Origin: Brachionus rotundiformis
Lineage: Eukaryota > Rotifera > Eurotatoria > Ploima > Brachionidae
DNA length: 64,000 nt
Reading direction: 5' to 3'
Assembly: GCA_016802295.1 (NCBI GenBank)
Contig: JAESIW010000090.1
Span: 1,350,928 to 1,414,927 of the forward strand
The position numbers were made by a program, and so were the translations under genes. The notes beneath the pieces are model-generated. The model worked only from the letters and a program-made list of their open reading frames with translations. It did no database searches and was not told the DNA's origin. Shown in pieces: positions 13,001 through 22,361 of the stretch. Position 1 is the first letter of the stretch. Each line of letters opens with the position of its first letter.

Positions 13001-13828
13001 CCGGTGACTGGACGATGGGTGGTACGCATAATCCTGTTATGCTAATCAACCTAAACCATCACAAACTATATAATCAGTCAGTCAGTCAGTCACTTAACAA
13101 TTGTCAGTTTAAATTCAAACTTTTTTTTTATGTTTCTTCAAGCAAGAGGCTGAAAGGGAGGACTAAGTTCCATTCCAAACTGCCTGGGAGTCCCTCCCAA
13201 ATTATATTTATAATAATAATTGTCAGATGGGAACAGACCTCTCTACATTTAACACTACACTCTTGTAGCTATTTTATAGAAGTGTATAAATAAAAATAAA
13301 TAAATAATTGGCTTGATTGTAATTGTGATCCTAACAAGAGGTTGTCTATTTACCTTCAAGTCCAAGTGGACAATGCTGCGCGCGTGAAAGTGCTCGACGC
13401 CCTCAAGTATTTGCGTGATGAACTTGGCCGCGTCGCTCTCGCTCACATGGTCCTTTTCGGATATGAACTCGAACAGCTCGCCGCCCTTGACCCTAAAACA
13501 AAAAGACACTATCTCTCTAATTTAAACAAACTGAAGAAATTTACAGTTCAAGGACAAGTATGATCTCATGGTCGGTCTCGAACACTTCATGCAAAGAGAT
13601 TATGTTGTCATGTTTTAGCTCGCTGAGGATTTCTATCTCTTGCAGTATTTTCTCTCTGAACAATCCTTTGCGGCTGCTCGAGTTCGGCCGCCGCTTGATC
13701 ACAAACTTGGCCGCATACTCCAGCTGACTGGCCACTTCTCTACACCGTCTAACTATCGCAAATTGACCACTGCCCAAGTCTTCGTATATATCATAATAGT
13801 CTTTGAACGGCTCGGTTCTAATTTGCAT
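1006..13828 (-). CDS. DAPK: Death-associated protein kinase (long isoform)
   Basis: Ca2+/calmodulin-regulated Ser/Thr kinase of cell-death and cytoskeletal signalling. My model has 11 exons: 13828-13545, 13492-13354, 10682-10194, 9255-9139, 7566-7354, 7296-7087, 7029-6733, 6684-6564, 6506-6352, 3752-3560, 3482-1006. All phases agree, giving about 1564 aa (human DAPK1 has 1430). Order of domains: kinase with Gly loop GSGQF (19-23), Lys41, a DAPK-type basic loop (KRRPNSSSRK), HLDLK with Asp139, DFG at 159-161 and GTPEFVAPE; calmodulin-binding segment WK|QSVQAVRIC, where the Ser matches human Ser308; about eight ankyrin repeats (from about 345 to 670); ROC-like P-loop GSSAVGKTT (702-710); COR-like region; C-terminal death domain ending near LGRLDVYNMML. 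The ATG follows a possible acceptor (catag), so a 5' UTR intron is possible. Minimal introns (48-77 nt) alternate with 2.6-kb introns full of repeats. Confidence 0.93.
4130..4200. repeat. Interspersed repeat, family H, copy 1
   Basis: A segment around GGACTAAGCTCCGTTCC followed by GAACTGCCTGGG recurs in diverged form at 13145-13215 and 31250-31325. All three lie in introns. Class unknown. Confidence 0.5.
4435..4490 (-). repeat. Interspersed repeat, family I, copy 1
   Basis: The reverse complement matches parts of 12395-12480 and 32222-32312, sharing AATACAAG(T/C)AATTT-like text followed by CTTCTAATTGTGG in the longer copies. The copy at 32222 lies just 3' of a LINE reverse-transcriptase remnant, so this may be a LINE 3' UTR. 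Confidence 0.4.
4860..5035 (+). mobile_element. Retroelement fragment, family A, copy 1
   Basis: This segment is nearly identical over about 120 bp to 12898-13090. Both contain AAATGGGTTGAAAAAGGCCG and GGACGATGGGTGGTACGC and end in CAGT repeats. The microsatellite-like 3' tail is typical of some non-LTR retrotransposons. A TATATAAAG lies about 50-60 bp upstream (near 4806), but its relevance is unknown. It lies in the 2.6-kb DAPK intron 3753-6351. Confidence 0.6.
5025..5395 (+). mobile_element. LINE reverse-transcriptase C-terminal remnant
   Basis: Translation in one forward frame gives RKLQVIQNTAIRSILRIK and TPLELLHHFALNNLKIHKID. This is the characteristic C-terminal part of CR1/Jockey-type reverse transcriptases (LQ..QN.AIR.IL......T....LH......L). 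No complete ORF remains and the upstream RT motifs are absent, so it is a 5'-truncated dead copy inside a DAPK intron. Confidence 0.75.
5510..5705 (+). repeat. Interspersed repeat, family B, copy 1
   Basis: About 190 bp resembling 43445-43665. Both share TGAAACAGTCT, TTCTGCAGTTAGT, CCTAATAAACAGTT-like text and a terminal GGAACA(A/G)GCTTAT followed by AAGTGGA. A shorter tail copy lies at 17893-17930. Probably a retrotransposon 3' region; no coding content. Confidence 0.6.
7714..7778. repeat. Short foldback element in a DAPK intron
   Basis: TACCAAACTAGACTAAA (7714-7730) is followed after a 31-nt loop by its perfect reverse complement (7762-7778). It lies in the intron between the calmodulin-binding exon and the first ankyrin exon. 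It could be a small foldback transposon or an RNA hairpin. Confidence 0.6.
7890..8060 (+). mobile_element. LINE remnant
   Basis: The frame starting at AATAGACTTGC reads NRLANAKEVFSRLKPVWKSK followed by a stop and YGELRK. This matches the segment of RTE/CR1-like reverse transcriptases of the form RI..A...F..L..IW.S. It contains stops and is dead. Confidence 0.65.
9456..10193 (-). CDS. Alternative read-through tail of DAPK exon 3
   Basis: The third kinase exon has a donor AAG|GTACAA at 10194/10193 that joins in phase to the calmodulin-binding exon at 9255. If this donor is not used, the frame stays open for 245 more codons to a stop at 9456. The tail starts VQMKCESRTVRTV, is rich in acidic and Ser residues (ETDSEPESAKEN), and ends in a Lys/Thr-rich stretch (TTTTTTTKKS). 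Such a long open frame in AT-rich DNA, with coding-like codon use, suggests it is translated. The isoform would be a kinase of about 549 aa lacking the calmodulin segment, ankyrins, ROC-COR and death domain. No known domain is recognised in the tail. Whether it is transcribed is inference. Confidence 0.55.
   Translation of the reverse strand, partial: VQMKCESRTVRTVTTKYRDSEGNIRSKRRAELTGKSVLYEGEYSETDSEPESAKENQSMIKNLGCFDSSQLGQIRLGVDSIKLGNSRSEGAEMFQRQKLFNMPNIELKPVKVTEFNESLDGDSDDNEACSSKLSHAQMQAKIEHHLDISKSQETHEENNVISNETKEDEKSDFKVIDSTDETTGRSIRTSIQNKMKTNENVRVCKADNVVDVQETDDTIVKKITTKTKTTKKVVKTTTTTTTKKS
10684..12890. other. Long DAPK intron, 5' part
   Basis: This is part of the 2.67-kb intron between DAPK exons 2 and 3. 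A family-I repeat copy lies at about 12395-12480. A 28-bp motif CCTTCACTCCTTGAAGAAT at about 11012 recurs at 17522. Otherwise AT-rich sequence with no supported gene. Confidence 0.55.
12898..13215 (+). mobile_element. Retroelement fragments, family A copy 2 and family H copy 2
   Basis: 12898-13090 repeats the family A segment of 4860-5035 and ends in four CAGT units. 13145-13215 is a family H copy (GGACTAAGTTCCATTCC). Both sit in the DAPK intron. The short open frame at 13015-13293 is this repeat and not a gene. Confidence 0.6.
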
Positions 13829-14889
13829 CTATGAATTTTAAATTAAAACTTTTTTTCTTTTATTTTGTTTGAATTAAAAATTCTATATTTTTTTATTTTT
13901 ATTTAAAAAAAAAAAAAAAATAAAACTTTAATTGTTTGAAATCCCAACTATGTCATAATAATAATTTTAATAAATTATGATGATATCTGTATGGCAATAT
14001 CGAAAAGACATCAACTTTTCGAAACAAAAACTGTTCAGTTTTTGTATAACTAGTCAAGATTAAGAATTGAGTGAACAAATAATAGAAAAAATAAATAATA
14101 ATAATAAAAGCTTTAACCAAGCGACTATGTCTAGGCGCTCATATGTCTCCAAGAAGCTCCGAAACCATAGAACTGAGAATATTTTAATTTAAGTGTGTAC
14201 ATAAATCGATTTTTATGAGCCGAAAGGCAACTAAAGTAGTAGCATAAGGAGATCTTACAAATTGGACCAGCTTTCCAATTACGCAATAGTTCCATTATTT
14301 AGTCCTAGATAAGAAGAATTTGATTTTTAGAAAAGAGTGTTTAGGAATTTTTTGTTGTGTTGTGGTTTTTTGTTTGAGAAATATTTACAATTTGATCATT
14401 ATACTTTTAGAGAACTTAAAATTCCATTAGGTCACAAAAATACTCAGCTTAAAAACTGGCACGATTATCTGGATCTTATTGAAGACAAAATTGTTGTCAC
14501 CAATGGACCAATGAAATTGTTTTAAATCTCAAAGTGTTACGTAATCGAATATTCAGCGCTCATGCTAAGCATGCGTTCCTAAATAGCTGTAGCTTGGCTA
14601 TCAAACGGTCAATTTGTGCATGACTGGCAAACAGAGAAGGAGACAAATAGCAACTTTTCTAAAAAATTTGTGAATTGATTTTTTTTCACTATTTGGTAGT
14701 TCAACTATGCAATTATAATTTTTCCAAGACCAAATTTAGCATTATGAAAAAATTATGACACATTTGATCATTTTAAAAATAAATGTCAAAAATAATTTTT
14801 TTCTTAAATAAATATAAACTGAAGCCAAGAACAAGAAGTCTCACAAGATTTTACTTAAAAATAGTGTAAACAAAACTGAGTATCTCATG

Positions 14890-15115
14890 GTACAAGCTCG
14901 TATATGAACTTGATGAGGTCACAATTGGCACAATGAACCCTAGTAAAAAAAAGAATACTGTAATGTCAAGGTTCAAATTTTCCACAAGTTAAGCTGTAGA
15001 AGATTGGAACCAGCTAATAGAGTTAAAAAAAAAATTTTTATCAGACCAAACTAGTCAAATGTTTGAGTCCGTAGCAGGTAAGACGTATGGATTAGAAATG
15101 ATAGATGTTTAAGAT
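14890..15115 (+). mobile_element. LINE 3' remnant
   Basis: Forward translation shows NTVMSRFKFST, a stop, then AVEDWNQLIEL. This is the R..FS...V..WN.L motif at the end of many LINE-encoded proteins. It is heavily decayed. Confidence 0.55.
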
Positions 15116-16681
15116 AGTCAACTGTCATGAGAAAATATAAGGAGATATCACAATCTTGAACTATTGAGAGAAGTCATTAAACGAGTTATAATTCTTACCC
15201 AACATTAATAATTATTAGCTGACATCTTTCAGTCTTATCTTTAATTCATTAATTTTGTCATGCACGATTTAAATTAACAAATATGATTCTTGTAGATTTA
15301 AGTTTTGACAAACAGGCTTATTTTAAACTGAATTTAATAGAGAAATAGTCAAGAATTGCGCTCAAAGATACAACTTCTTCACATTAATTTGTAATATGCT
15401 GAGAGAGGATGCAGTAGAAGCCCAATCAAGCAAAATTTTTAAAAATAGATAGATACTAACAAAATATTACTTTTGCACATAATCTGTTATCAAATTTTAC
15501 GCATTTTTTATGCGTTGCTATAAACTTCTATACTATACTACTAATGATCATGTTGTGCTGACCAAGATTAACTTTATGATAAATAAATTTGATTTAAATG
15601 TAACTATATGGATCTTTTTGACTACACTTAATTTTATTTTGTTGAATAAAGAGTTACACCAAATATGCCATTGATTGGGGAACACACAAGGAAAAACAAT
15701 CAGCATAAAGCGTCTTAGTCTATTTTTGTTTTTATATAGCTATTGCGCAATAGTTTAGAAAAAGCTTTAATAACCTATCTTAATTATCCTATTAGGCAAT
15801 AGTTAAAATTTTGTTTCTTAAAGATACTGTATTAGGTCCCAATTAGGCATGTATTAACCTATGGCAAAAGTATTTACTCTAGACAATTTTAGGTTCATTG
15901 GACTATTTATTTGTTTTCTAATTGTTCAGAATATTGGCCTAAACAAAGCAAATTATGTCACTAAATAAGCTTTGACTATTAGTAAATATTTTGCTAAAAC
16001 ATTCCAGAATATATACTTAGTATAAGAATTTAATTTAAAAGTCCTCTAATCTCAATAGTGGTTGCCAAGCGAGCAGCTTTGGCTAAAGTGACACTAAACA
16101 GATGCTATTGAGACTGGTCTGAGTGCTTAATGGCCCTCGATTTGACTCGGCACCGATCTTCTTGCTAAGACTATGCACATTGTTAAACTAATGTTCAATG
16201 CTTGGGCTAGATTTAACATAATTTTATATGTAAAATGGTTTAATTAAGGCTAATTGGGACTTTATATCAAATTAATCGAGCGTCTAATTGACGTCCTTAT
16301 AACAGGGACATTGTGCCAATTAAAACAAAAACCAAACTCCTCAAAGTGACATATTAAACTGTTGCCAAGAGCCAATTGTGCTAATGGCTCTTTGAGTCAT
16401 GTATGCTTGGTTGCTTGGCTCAGCCAATTAACTCTTCCAAAAGAATATATTCTCTTTCTTATCTCTTAATAATTAACGAGCTCGCATATCAGTGAATAGC
16501 GAGTTATAACAAGACCAAATAATCTAAACCTCATATATATGTTTATATGTATATTATATATATTAAAGTAATTATAAAAATCTAGAAAAGATCAATTTTA
16601 TGATTTATCGATTCATGAACTTAATCTGAAATTCATAAATTAACTTTATTTTTCTACTTTGTATTCTCGGTTGCAGATAAA

Positions 16682-16711
16682 TAGATAGATAGAGAGAGAG
16701 AGAGAGAGAGG
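16682..16711 (+). repeat. GATA/GA microsatellite
   Basis: A few GATA units run directly into about ten GA dinucleotides. Simple sequence repeat, no other content. Confidence 0.9.
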
Positions 16712-17851
16712 AGAAAGGTTGTTTAGATAAGTAACTAGTCTGCTATCATTTAAAGGTAACAGTAAATCGTTCTGGCATAGAACTAATGAACTATTTAACA
16801 AGACGTCTTGGGATCAAGACCCCAAAAAGACAACATATTTGCTTAATTAAATTAGGTTAAACTAGAAAACTATTTATTAATTAAAAAAGAAAAAATTCTT
16901 TTTTCTTGGTTGCTAAAACAATGAGAGAAAATTATTTTCTATGTCTAAAATTAAATATTTGAACATATTTTTTGTTTTTATTGTTTTGCATACAGCCTAG
17001 ATCGTCATTTTGATATTTATTCTCTATTTAATTAATAGCACACTTCCTATTAGCATTTTGTTTGACCTTGGTTACGTGACTTGATGGCAAAGTAAACTCA
17101 CTCGCTATGGACATTAGTGGTGGTTCGAGCAAGCCGACGCAAAGTTTATATGTGTGTAAGGTTAAGTGGTCAATAATTACAAACAAAATTATTTTTAATT
17201 GTTTATTTAAATTTAAATTAAAATTATTTTCATGGTTTAAAACATACCAAACTTAGCTTAATTGTTTATTAATTTGATTGATACTGAATCATGCATAATA
17301 CTTGGTTATGGCAATGAATAAGTGTGTGACCAGAGAGTAGAAGGCCATTTTTGCTCCATGTAGTATTCTATTCGACTTACCATTCTTAATACACTAATTG
17401 ATTATTTTTTTCCCAGTGACATATTTATCTACATTCATCATTTCACTTGACATATTATTTTATCAATTGGTTGATTTTAACACGCTTAAAAGACACAAAT
17501 ATTGACAGCATTTATTATTAGTCCTTCACTCCTTGAAGAATCACTGCAGACAGCACACACGTTGAGGAAATACCCCAGGCTACTTAGTACTGACCTAAAT
17601 CCTTCTTTTTACCCCAACGGCTTAAAGTTCTTTCATATTATAAAAAGAGTGTATTTGCTAGCATTAAAAGGGATTGCGAACAAAAAAGTCTATTTAGTCA
17701 ACTAATTTTTCCACCAATATCACTTTACACACACTATAAGCACATGAAAAAATTTACAGCTAAAAACCATTATTGTGAATTTTAATTAAGAATCTAAATA
17801 AAAAATGGTCGTAGACTGTTATAGCGGGATCCTCTCTCCCACAGCAATCTA

Positions 17852-17852
<1 letters not shown>

Positions 17853-17889
<37 letters not shown>

Positions 17890-17935
17890 ATACTAATACC
17901 TCTGGTTAGGGAACAGGCTTATTAAATGCGGATTA
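17853..17935 (+). repeat. CTA microsatellite plus family-B tail
   Basis: About eleven CTA units are followed by AATACCTCTGGTTAGGGAAC and AGGCTTATTAAATGCGGATT. The latter matches the 3' ends of the repeats at 5510-5705 and 43445-43665, so the microsatellite may be part of a retrotransposon tail. Confidence 0.6.
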
Positions 17936-20405
17936 CCATACTAATCAAATAAAATAATAATTATCCCACAGTTGTCTTACTGACCAATCTATTGAATATT
18001 TCTGTTTATTTATCTATTCATAAGCCTATCTATAAATTTCCGAAACAAGAAATTAAACAATGAATGAGCAAATATAAAACAAAATTCACACACAGCCTTG
18101 TGTCAGTAATTAATGATAAAGTTTAAGTTTAACCTAGGCTTAAGAACCCAGTTAGAGCAAATACCTTCATCTGTTAATTTATTAGTTATTAAGGTGTATT
18201 ATTAATCAATCAAGTTAATTTTTGCCAACTATAAGGTCCAAAGATGTTGTCTATTTTCCAATCGGCTCAAAAGCAATGCTTTTAATTAGCTTTTTATAAT
18301 TATGTCTTATAAAAAGACATGGTGTCTCAGGTAAATTTATGAACAGCCTCATATAAAGCGACTCTATACTCATCCCAATTTAACTTCTAATTTTCCTAAT
18401 ATTACTTCATTATGTATTTAGACATTTATTTTTATTCCTAATTTGTTTTTCTTTTGCGTGTCTCACGGATATGTCTATTGAATAAATTATTAATTTAGAT
18501 TACAAATAATTTTTTTTTTTAATTAGGCAAAAATTTAATTTTATTAGGATAAGCATAGAAACTTTCAAATAATTAAATGTCCCAAAATTGGACTCAAAAG
18601 ATATCTTTACATTTTGCTCTTGAGATTATAAATCTATTTTTAATTATTCAACTAATTAAAATATTTGCTGAGAAATTTCTATCTAACATCAACAATCAAC
18701 AATTGAATTAAATCCTCAAGACAGAGATAAATATTTATGCAATGATCTGTCTTCAAATAGATGATGTATCGCCTAGTCTGGCGTGCATAATATTAGATAA
18801 GAATTAATCTATTTGAGAAAATACTATTAATAAGATTAATTTTTTTATTTTCTAATCAACTGTAACCAGGCTGCAAACACCGAACAGTCAAAATATTTGT
18901 CTTAGCGATTTAAGTTTTCAGTTGGATTTTTCTTGTCGCTAAGACCCATGACCTGGTACCCTCTTCACTTAATAATGTAAAGGGATGAGTGTACCTCTCG
19001 CCTTTTGTTAAAAACAAACATTCACTAGCTTCCCTGCAGCCTTCACCTTAACAGTCTAAAGCTGACCCAATCAGAGGCAGGCTTAGAAAACTTTCTCATC
19101 TGAAAAGAAAGAGCATGCTTCTGTTTCAGATTTTCTCTCAACAGAACTATTGACATAATTTTTGTCTTTAATAGCCTAATAATAAAACACTTTTCTCAAT
19201 TAGACAATTACACAATTACTTAAATATTATTTGAATAAAAACTATTAAAAAATTTTGTTTTCTTTAATTTCATACTCATCGAATCTGGCCAATCTTTAAT
19301 TATAACGAGCTTAATAAATTTTAATAGACTTTTTAAAAAAAGCTACTATTTTGAATTCCATTTAATAAACTTTTTAGCTAAATTTGACTGCTTACTTAGA
19401 AAATAACCAAAACTCAGACTTTGTACTGTTTAGTATAATTAAGTCTGAAAAATCTAATCTAAATCTCTCTAATTGTGCTAATAGATGAGAAATGCCTTGA
19501 ATAAGATGCCTCAAATTTAATGAATAATTCAATATGCCTAAACAAATAACTCTTGCATTGCTCAATTATTGAATAAATTAAAATTTTAAAAAGAGGACTT
19601 AGATTTTATTTTTCTAAATCGAAATAGGATAAGAATTAATTCTAGAGGTTTTATTGCTGTAATAAGTGGGACAATTGGGTCAGCTTTGAACCATTTGTGC
19701 CTAAAAAATAGGCTTTTATTGCCCAATGTATATTTTTTAGGATTCACTTTTGTCTCAAAAAGCAAACACTTGACATAGATTTAAGCTTGATTTATTACTT
19801 TGGCTAGGAACTTTATGAACTATATTCTTAACTGAAATAAGGTTAATCCACAAGTTTGGAAAAAATATGGTGCGCTTGTAAACAAACTTTAAATAAAAAC
19901 AACTTATACATAATCTCGACCTTAATTCTATTCTGCTTAGGTTCATACAAAAAAAACTTTATGTAAGCCATTTATGACTAATAGCTTTATTACAGGGGTT
20001 GTGAAGTTCCTTTCAATTCGATCGCTTCAATTCAGAAAAACTTGAATAACTTTTTTACCTTAAGAAATAAATTTTTAGAAAATTAAAACCCGCTAAGTTT
20101 TGAAAGTATTCTTATTAAAATACATAAATTACTTAAAAATTGAGCTGGGTACCGTGTGTTGCGGCCGTTTTAAAAAATAAATGATTTTTCTTATGCTCAA
20201 TTCTTTTTTCTATTTTAATATTTAAAATATTATAAAGAATTTAAGGATTTATCAGAGCCGGCTATCAAAACGTCAAACACCATTTTTTGGCGGTCAAGTG
20301 GTCGCCGCTCACCCTAACCAACACTACTTAAAAATCATTTTTTTAAGTTATGACACATCTTATCATACGCATTAATTACTTGGAAATCATTCTTTTGTTT
20401 TTTTG

Positions 20406-20580
20406 ACTATAGTGACATGTCGCTAACTTAGACATCAAAATATGTAAAAATTGACATTTTTAGACCTTTTTCGACTACAGTGATATGCCTTTATGGTCAA
20501 AAAAGGTCAAAATGAAAACCAGTATTCGATACATAATAACATGTCACTATAAATAGAGTGACATGCCACTAAAATCGAGC
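20406..20580. repeat. Possible terminal-inverted-repeat fragment
   Basis: ACTATAGTGACATGT near 20406 is mirrored by ACATGTCACTATA near 20540, followed by a further AGTGACATG copy. No target-site duplication was identified. It may be a small decayed DNA transposon. Confidence 0.35.
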
Positions 20581-20595
20581 AATTACGTTACTTAA

Positions 20596-21166
20596 CACTA
20601 GAAGCACCAAAACGAGTCATTTTGACTCGTTTTAATGAAATCTAATGGATAAATAATTATTAATCGGATAAATCTATTCAAAACTTAATTTTAATTGAGT
20701 GAAATTTAAAAATTAGCTAAAAAAAGTATCTAGCAAAAAATTGATCTTTTATTGAATTAATTTCTTTTTGAGTCTATTCTTCGTCTTTCATGTAAAATAC
20801 AAAAACTTTAATTTTCGCTTTTATTAAATTTGCTTATTTTCGTTCAAGTATTAAGGTTTGAGTCAGTTTTTTTAAAAATTTGTATACTTTTTATTTATAT
20901 TTTATGACTCATAAATTGATTTTGTAGCTAAATTCAAAATTTTAATTGAAAAACGAGTCAAAATGACTCGTTTTGGTGCTTCTAGTAGTATGTACTTGAT
21001 TTTGCACAAAGACAAATTTTTTTTTATCTGAATTTAGTTAATATAGAAAGTTATTCTTATTTTTATGCTGAAAAAAAAAAGTTATGCTCTAATAACAATA
21101 GTTTACTTGGATATTAGCGGCCAAAAATCGAAAAAGAGTCATTTTGACTCGTTGGTGCTTCTAGTG
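20596..21166. mobile_element. piggyBac-like MITE, 571 bp, TTAA-flanked
   Basis: The element starts CACTAGAAGCACCAAAACG and ends GGTGCTTCTAGTG. It is bounded by TTAA at 20592-20595 and 21167-21170, the target site of piggyBac transposons. Subterminal palindromes of the type ACGAGTC..TTGACTCGT follow each end. A third, internal terminus (ACGAGTCAAAATGACTCGT, then GGTGCTTCTAGTAG) lies at about 20952-20985, so it may be composite. It has no transposase ORF. The short frame at 21065-21313 overlaps the element and is not a gene. Confidence 0.8.
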
Positions 21167-21179
21167 TTAAGTTCTCTAA

Positions 21180-21345
21180 AATGCTTGATCTTTAAGCAAC
21201 TATTTCTGAACAAATCCTGGAGAGTAATTGCGCACTTTTTGAGAATACTTTTTAATGGTGTGCAAAATGCAGAAGCTTTTAAGGGTATTTGCAGACTTAT
21301 TTTATCTCATTGAGCAAATTTGCTTAAACTTTAAGGCCCCTTTAT
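21180..21345 (-). repeat. Partial copy of MITE family C
   Basis: The reverse complement of about 21230-21275 (GCATTTTGCACACCATTAAA, then AAGTATTC) matches 35397-35430 within the full-length inverted-repeat element at 35277-35573. A terminal-like fragment also occurs at 20028-20060 (TTCAATTCAGAAAAACTTGA). Confidence 0.55.
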
Positions 21346-21378
21346 TACAAACCTCTAATTGTCTATCTGATTCGCATC

Positions 21379-21500
21379 TGTTAGGATCTGGTGGTGCGCA
21401 GCTTATGTCCAGAATAATTAAAATAACTTTATTTCTATAAAAGTTTATTAATAAATGGCCACTTCTAGTCCAACAAATAATAAAGAAAATATAACAAAAA
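21379..21500 (+). mobile_element. Solo-LTR-like repeat, family D, copy 1
   Basis: Begins TGTTAGGATCTGGTGGTGC and contains ATAAATGGCCACTTCTAG followed by polyadenylation-like AATAAAG. Related copies start at 28860, 46445, 46923 and 52439. The TG start and AATAAA content suggest LTR remnants. No internal coding region is attached. Confidence 0.5.
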
Positions 21501-22361
21501 TAATAAGTCTATTTTACACAGTGTTAAATACCACAGCTTGCTCTCGCATGAGACCATAGACCTTCGAATAATTTAACTGAGATAATAACTGAGAACAATA
21601 ATTGAGAGGATTGTGTGTTAGTCATACAAGCAGAGGTTCGAAGGTTCGACAACTGCAAGCTGAGGGAAAAAATCTTACAATGTCTCTGGAGTGCATGTTT
21701 AAACCTGTTTGTTCAAAAAATGGGATAGCAACAGGGTAAAAAAACTTCGACAAATTCACTTCAAAAATGATCAACTCAGTGCAATAAGCTCATAAAAAAC
21801 AGACAAAATTCTCGAAAAAAATTAAATTCTTAAGTCTCTAAAAAAATTTAGCTTATTTTTACTTAAAATTATTTTTACTATTTAGATAAAATATTTGAAA
21901 AGTTTATATATTTTTTTAAATCAATTAATAAAATATATTATTTATAAAATTTGTAATTTTTAATTCTCAATGATAAAAAGACTACTTTGCCGACTTGAAA
22001 ATTGTCTTATGTGCAAATGCTGACCAGATGACCGCTAGCTTAAGGCCCCGTTTTGGTCTTCATCAAATTTAAATTAATATATTTTGAACTAGAGTCTGGC
22101 TCAATTTAAATTTGGTGCCAATCTTTTGCTCTAGGCGCTGCATTTTTTTTTTAATTAAATTAATTCAAGTCAATGAGTAAATTTTTAATTGAAAATCCAT
22201 AAATAAACTAATTAGGCAACAAGAAAAAAATTAATTTTTGTATAAAATTTATTATTTTTTGTTTGCTAATAAAAGATAAATTATTGTTGAATAAATTGAT
22301 TGAAAAATTTTAACAAATAGATAAGAAAAAAGACATAAAATAATTACTGTAATTAATTAGT
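21501..22361. other. 3' flank of RIM-BP
   Basis: AT-rich sequence downstream of the RIM-BP stop codon. Nothing else recognised. Confidence 0.5.

Larger units (their letters stand above)
13829..20400. other. Gene-poor region upstream of DAPK
   Basis: No gene can be supported. It holds the DAPK 5' flank (13829-14300), a LINE remnant near 14890-15115, a GA microsatellite near 16690-16711, a CTA microsatellite near 17853-17887 and a family-B tail. Sequence at 16040-16480 looks less AT-biased than its surroundings and contains an inverted pair TCTCAATAG/CTATTGAGA, but I cannot assign a function. Short frames such as 14337-14525 and 17502-17705 have no recognisable domain. Confidence 0.5.

Noticed and set aside
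21620..21655. tRNA-like GGTTCGA segment
   Set aside because: Two GTTCGA-like hits occur close together, but no acceptor stem, D-arm or anticodon arm could be built around them.
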